This document shows positions 5,145 to 5,750 of a DNA stretch of 5,750 nt, one piece after another. Both the position numbers and the translations under genes were made by a program. The notes under the pieces were generated by a model that made no database searches, was not told the DNA's origin, and worked only from the letters and a program-made list of their open reading frames with translations. The stretch comes from an uncultured Treponema sp. (GTDB lineage Bacteria > Spirochaetota > Spirochaetia > Treponematales > Treponemataceae), in NCBI GenBank assembly GCA_905236465.1, contig CAJOQA010000108.1:1-5750 (forward strand), read 5' to 3'. Each line of letters begins with the position of its first letter. Position 1 is the stretch's first letter.

Positions 5145-5750
5145 CTAGCGACCGTTGAAGTAGGCGGCATTCCACCTAAGTTCGTTGCGGAATGAAGGAA
5201 TTCTTGTGTCTTTGTCAATAACAACGCACTCTGTTCCTGTCATTTCTGCCCAGTCGCGCAACATATCTGATGTTATGATGTTGCTGAATGCAGTGTGGTG
5301 ACCGCCACCTGCTAAGATCCATGCTTCTGCTGAAGTTGAAAGATTTGGGTAGGGTTTCCAAATCATACGGGCAACAGGAAGCTTTGGAAGTGGTGCTTCT
5401 GGCTTTATTACGTTGATTTCGTTTACAACTAAGCGGTAGCGGCTTCCCATTTGGACTACAGCGGCTACAAGACCATCACCTTCTACTGTGTTGAATACTA
5501 AGCGAGCAGGATCTTCTTTTCCGCCAATGCCAAGAGGATGAACTTCAATCTTTGGCTTGCTGTTAGCAATCTGAGGGTCAACTTCAAGCATGTGGCTTCC
5601 CATATCTGCTTCTTTACCTGCACCAAATTCGTAGGTGTAGTCTTCCATGAAGGCATTGCCCTTTCCTTCTGTAACCTGTCCTGCTGTCATTGCCTTGAAA
5701 GTGCGGACTAAGGCCGAAGTTTTCCAGTCACCTTCTGCACCAAAGCCGTA
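5145..5750 (-). CDS. araA: L-arabinose isomerase, C-terminal part (partial)
   Basis: The reading frame is open to the right edge, giving the last 201 residues of AraA (about 500 in full). The enzyme converts L-arabinose to L-ribulose in the cytosol, the first step of arabinose use, with a divalent metal such as Mn2+. All four active-site positions known from E. coli AraA are visible: Glu in GAEGDWK (fragment residue 6, E306), Glu in FMEDYTY (36, E333), His in GSHMLEV (53, H350), and the His pair in GGGHHTAFS (151-152, H450). HPLGIGGKEDPARLVF and the C-terminal LRWNAAYF also match the family. There is a 3-residue longer loop than in E. coli between the first two Glu. The rest of the gene and any ara partners lie outside the window. 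Confidence 0.95.
   Translation of the reverse strand, partial: YGFGAEGDWKTSALVRTFKAMTAGQVTEGKGNAFMEDYTYEFGAGKEADMGSHMLEVDPQIANSKPKIEVHPLGIGGKEDPARLVFNTVEGDGLVAAVVQMGSRYRLVVNEINVIKPEAPLPKLPVARMIWKPYPNLSTSAEAWILAGGGHHTAFSNIITSDMLRDWAEMTGTECVVIDKDTRIPSFRNELRWNAAYFNGR

Overview
The window looks like chromosome of a low-GC saccharolytic spirochaete, most likely a Treponema. The evidence is the mix of families and their style: a CoaE with an unusual P-loop, a membrane-anchored SPOR protein, an Rpn-type PD-(D/E)xK protein of a family very abundant in treponemes, an OppF-like ATPase and an L-arabinose isomerase. Genus is inference (about 0.7); no rRNA or tRNA is present to fix it. The arabinose gene argues against the sugar-poor syphilis group and for a gut, rumen or oral species.

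Left half (1-3063), plus strand: a tightly packed housekeeping run. The last 17 residues of DNA polymerase I (polA) overlap the TTG start of coaE (dephospho-CoA kinase) by 4 nt. coaE overlaps a SPOR-domain peptidoglycan-binding membrane protein by 31 nt. A YbaK-type Cys-tRNA(Pro) deacylase follows after 6 nt, and the GTPase Era after 18 nt. Era appears to have its own promoter reading into a leader of almost no length.

Right half (3124-5750), minus strand, convergent with the first block: the C-terminal part of araA enters from the right edge and ends just before a 13-bp inverted repeat. Then comes a promoter, a 324-residue Rpn-family nuclease gene, and 19 nt later an OppF-like ABC ATPase without the other Opp subunits nearby.

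The most interesting locus is the Rpn gene. Its full-length start has no ribosome binding site and lies 6 nt from a TATAAT box. Inside the gene, at the border between the nuclease domain and the C-terminal domain, a perfect AAGGAGG sits 8 nt before an in-frame ATG (4342). This would give a separate 97-residue C-terminal protein carrying five Glu-Gly-Arg-Leu repeats encoded by a 12-bp tandem array. The layout matches the Rpn toxin with intragenic antitoxin described in enterobacteria, and suggests that a spirochaete version exists here. No insertion sequence, CRISPR array, tRNA or rRNA was seen, and no gene-free stretch exceeds 125 bases.
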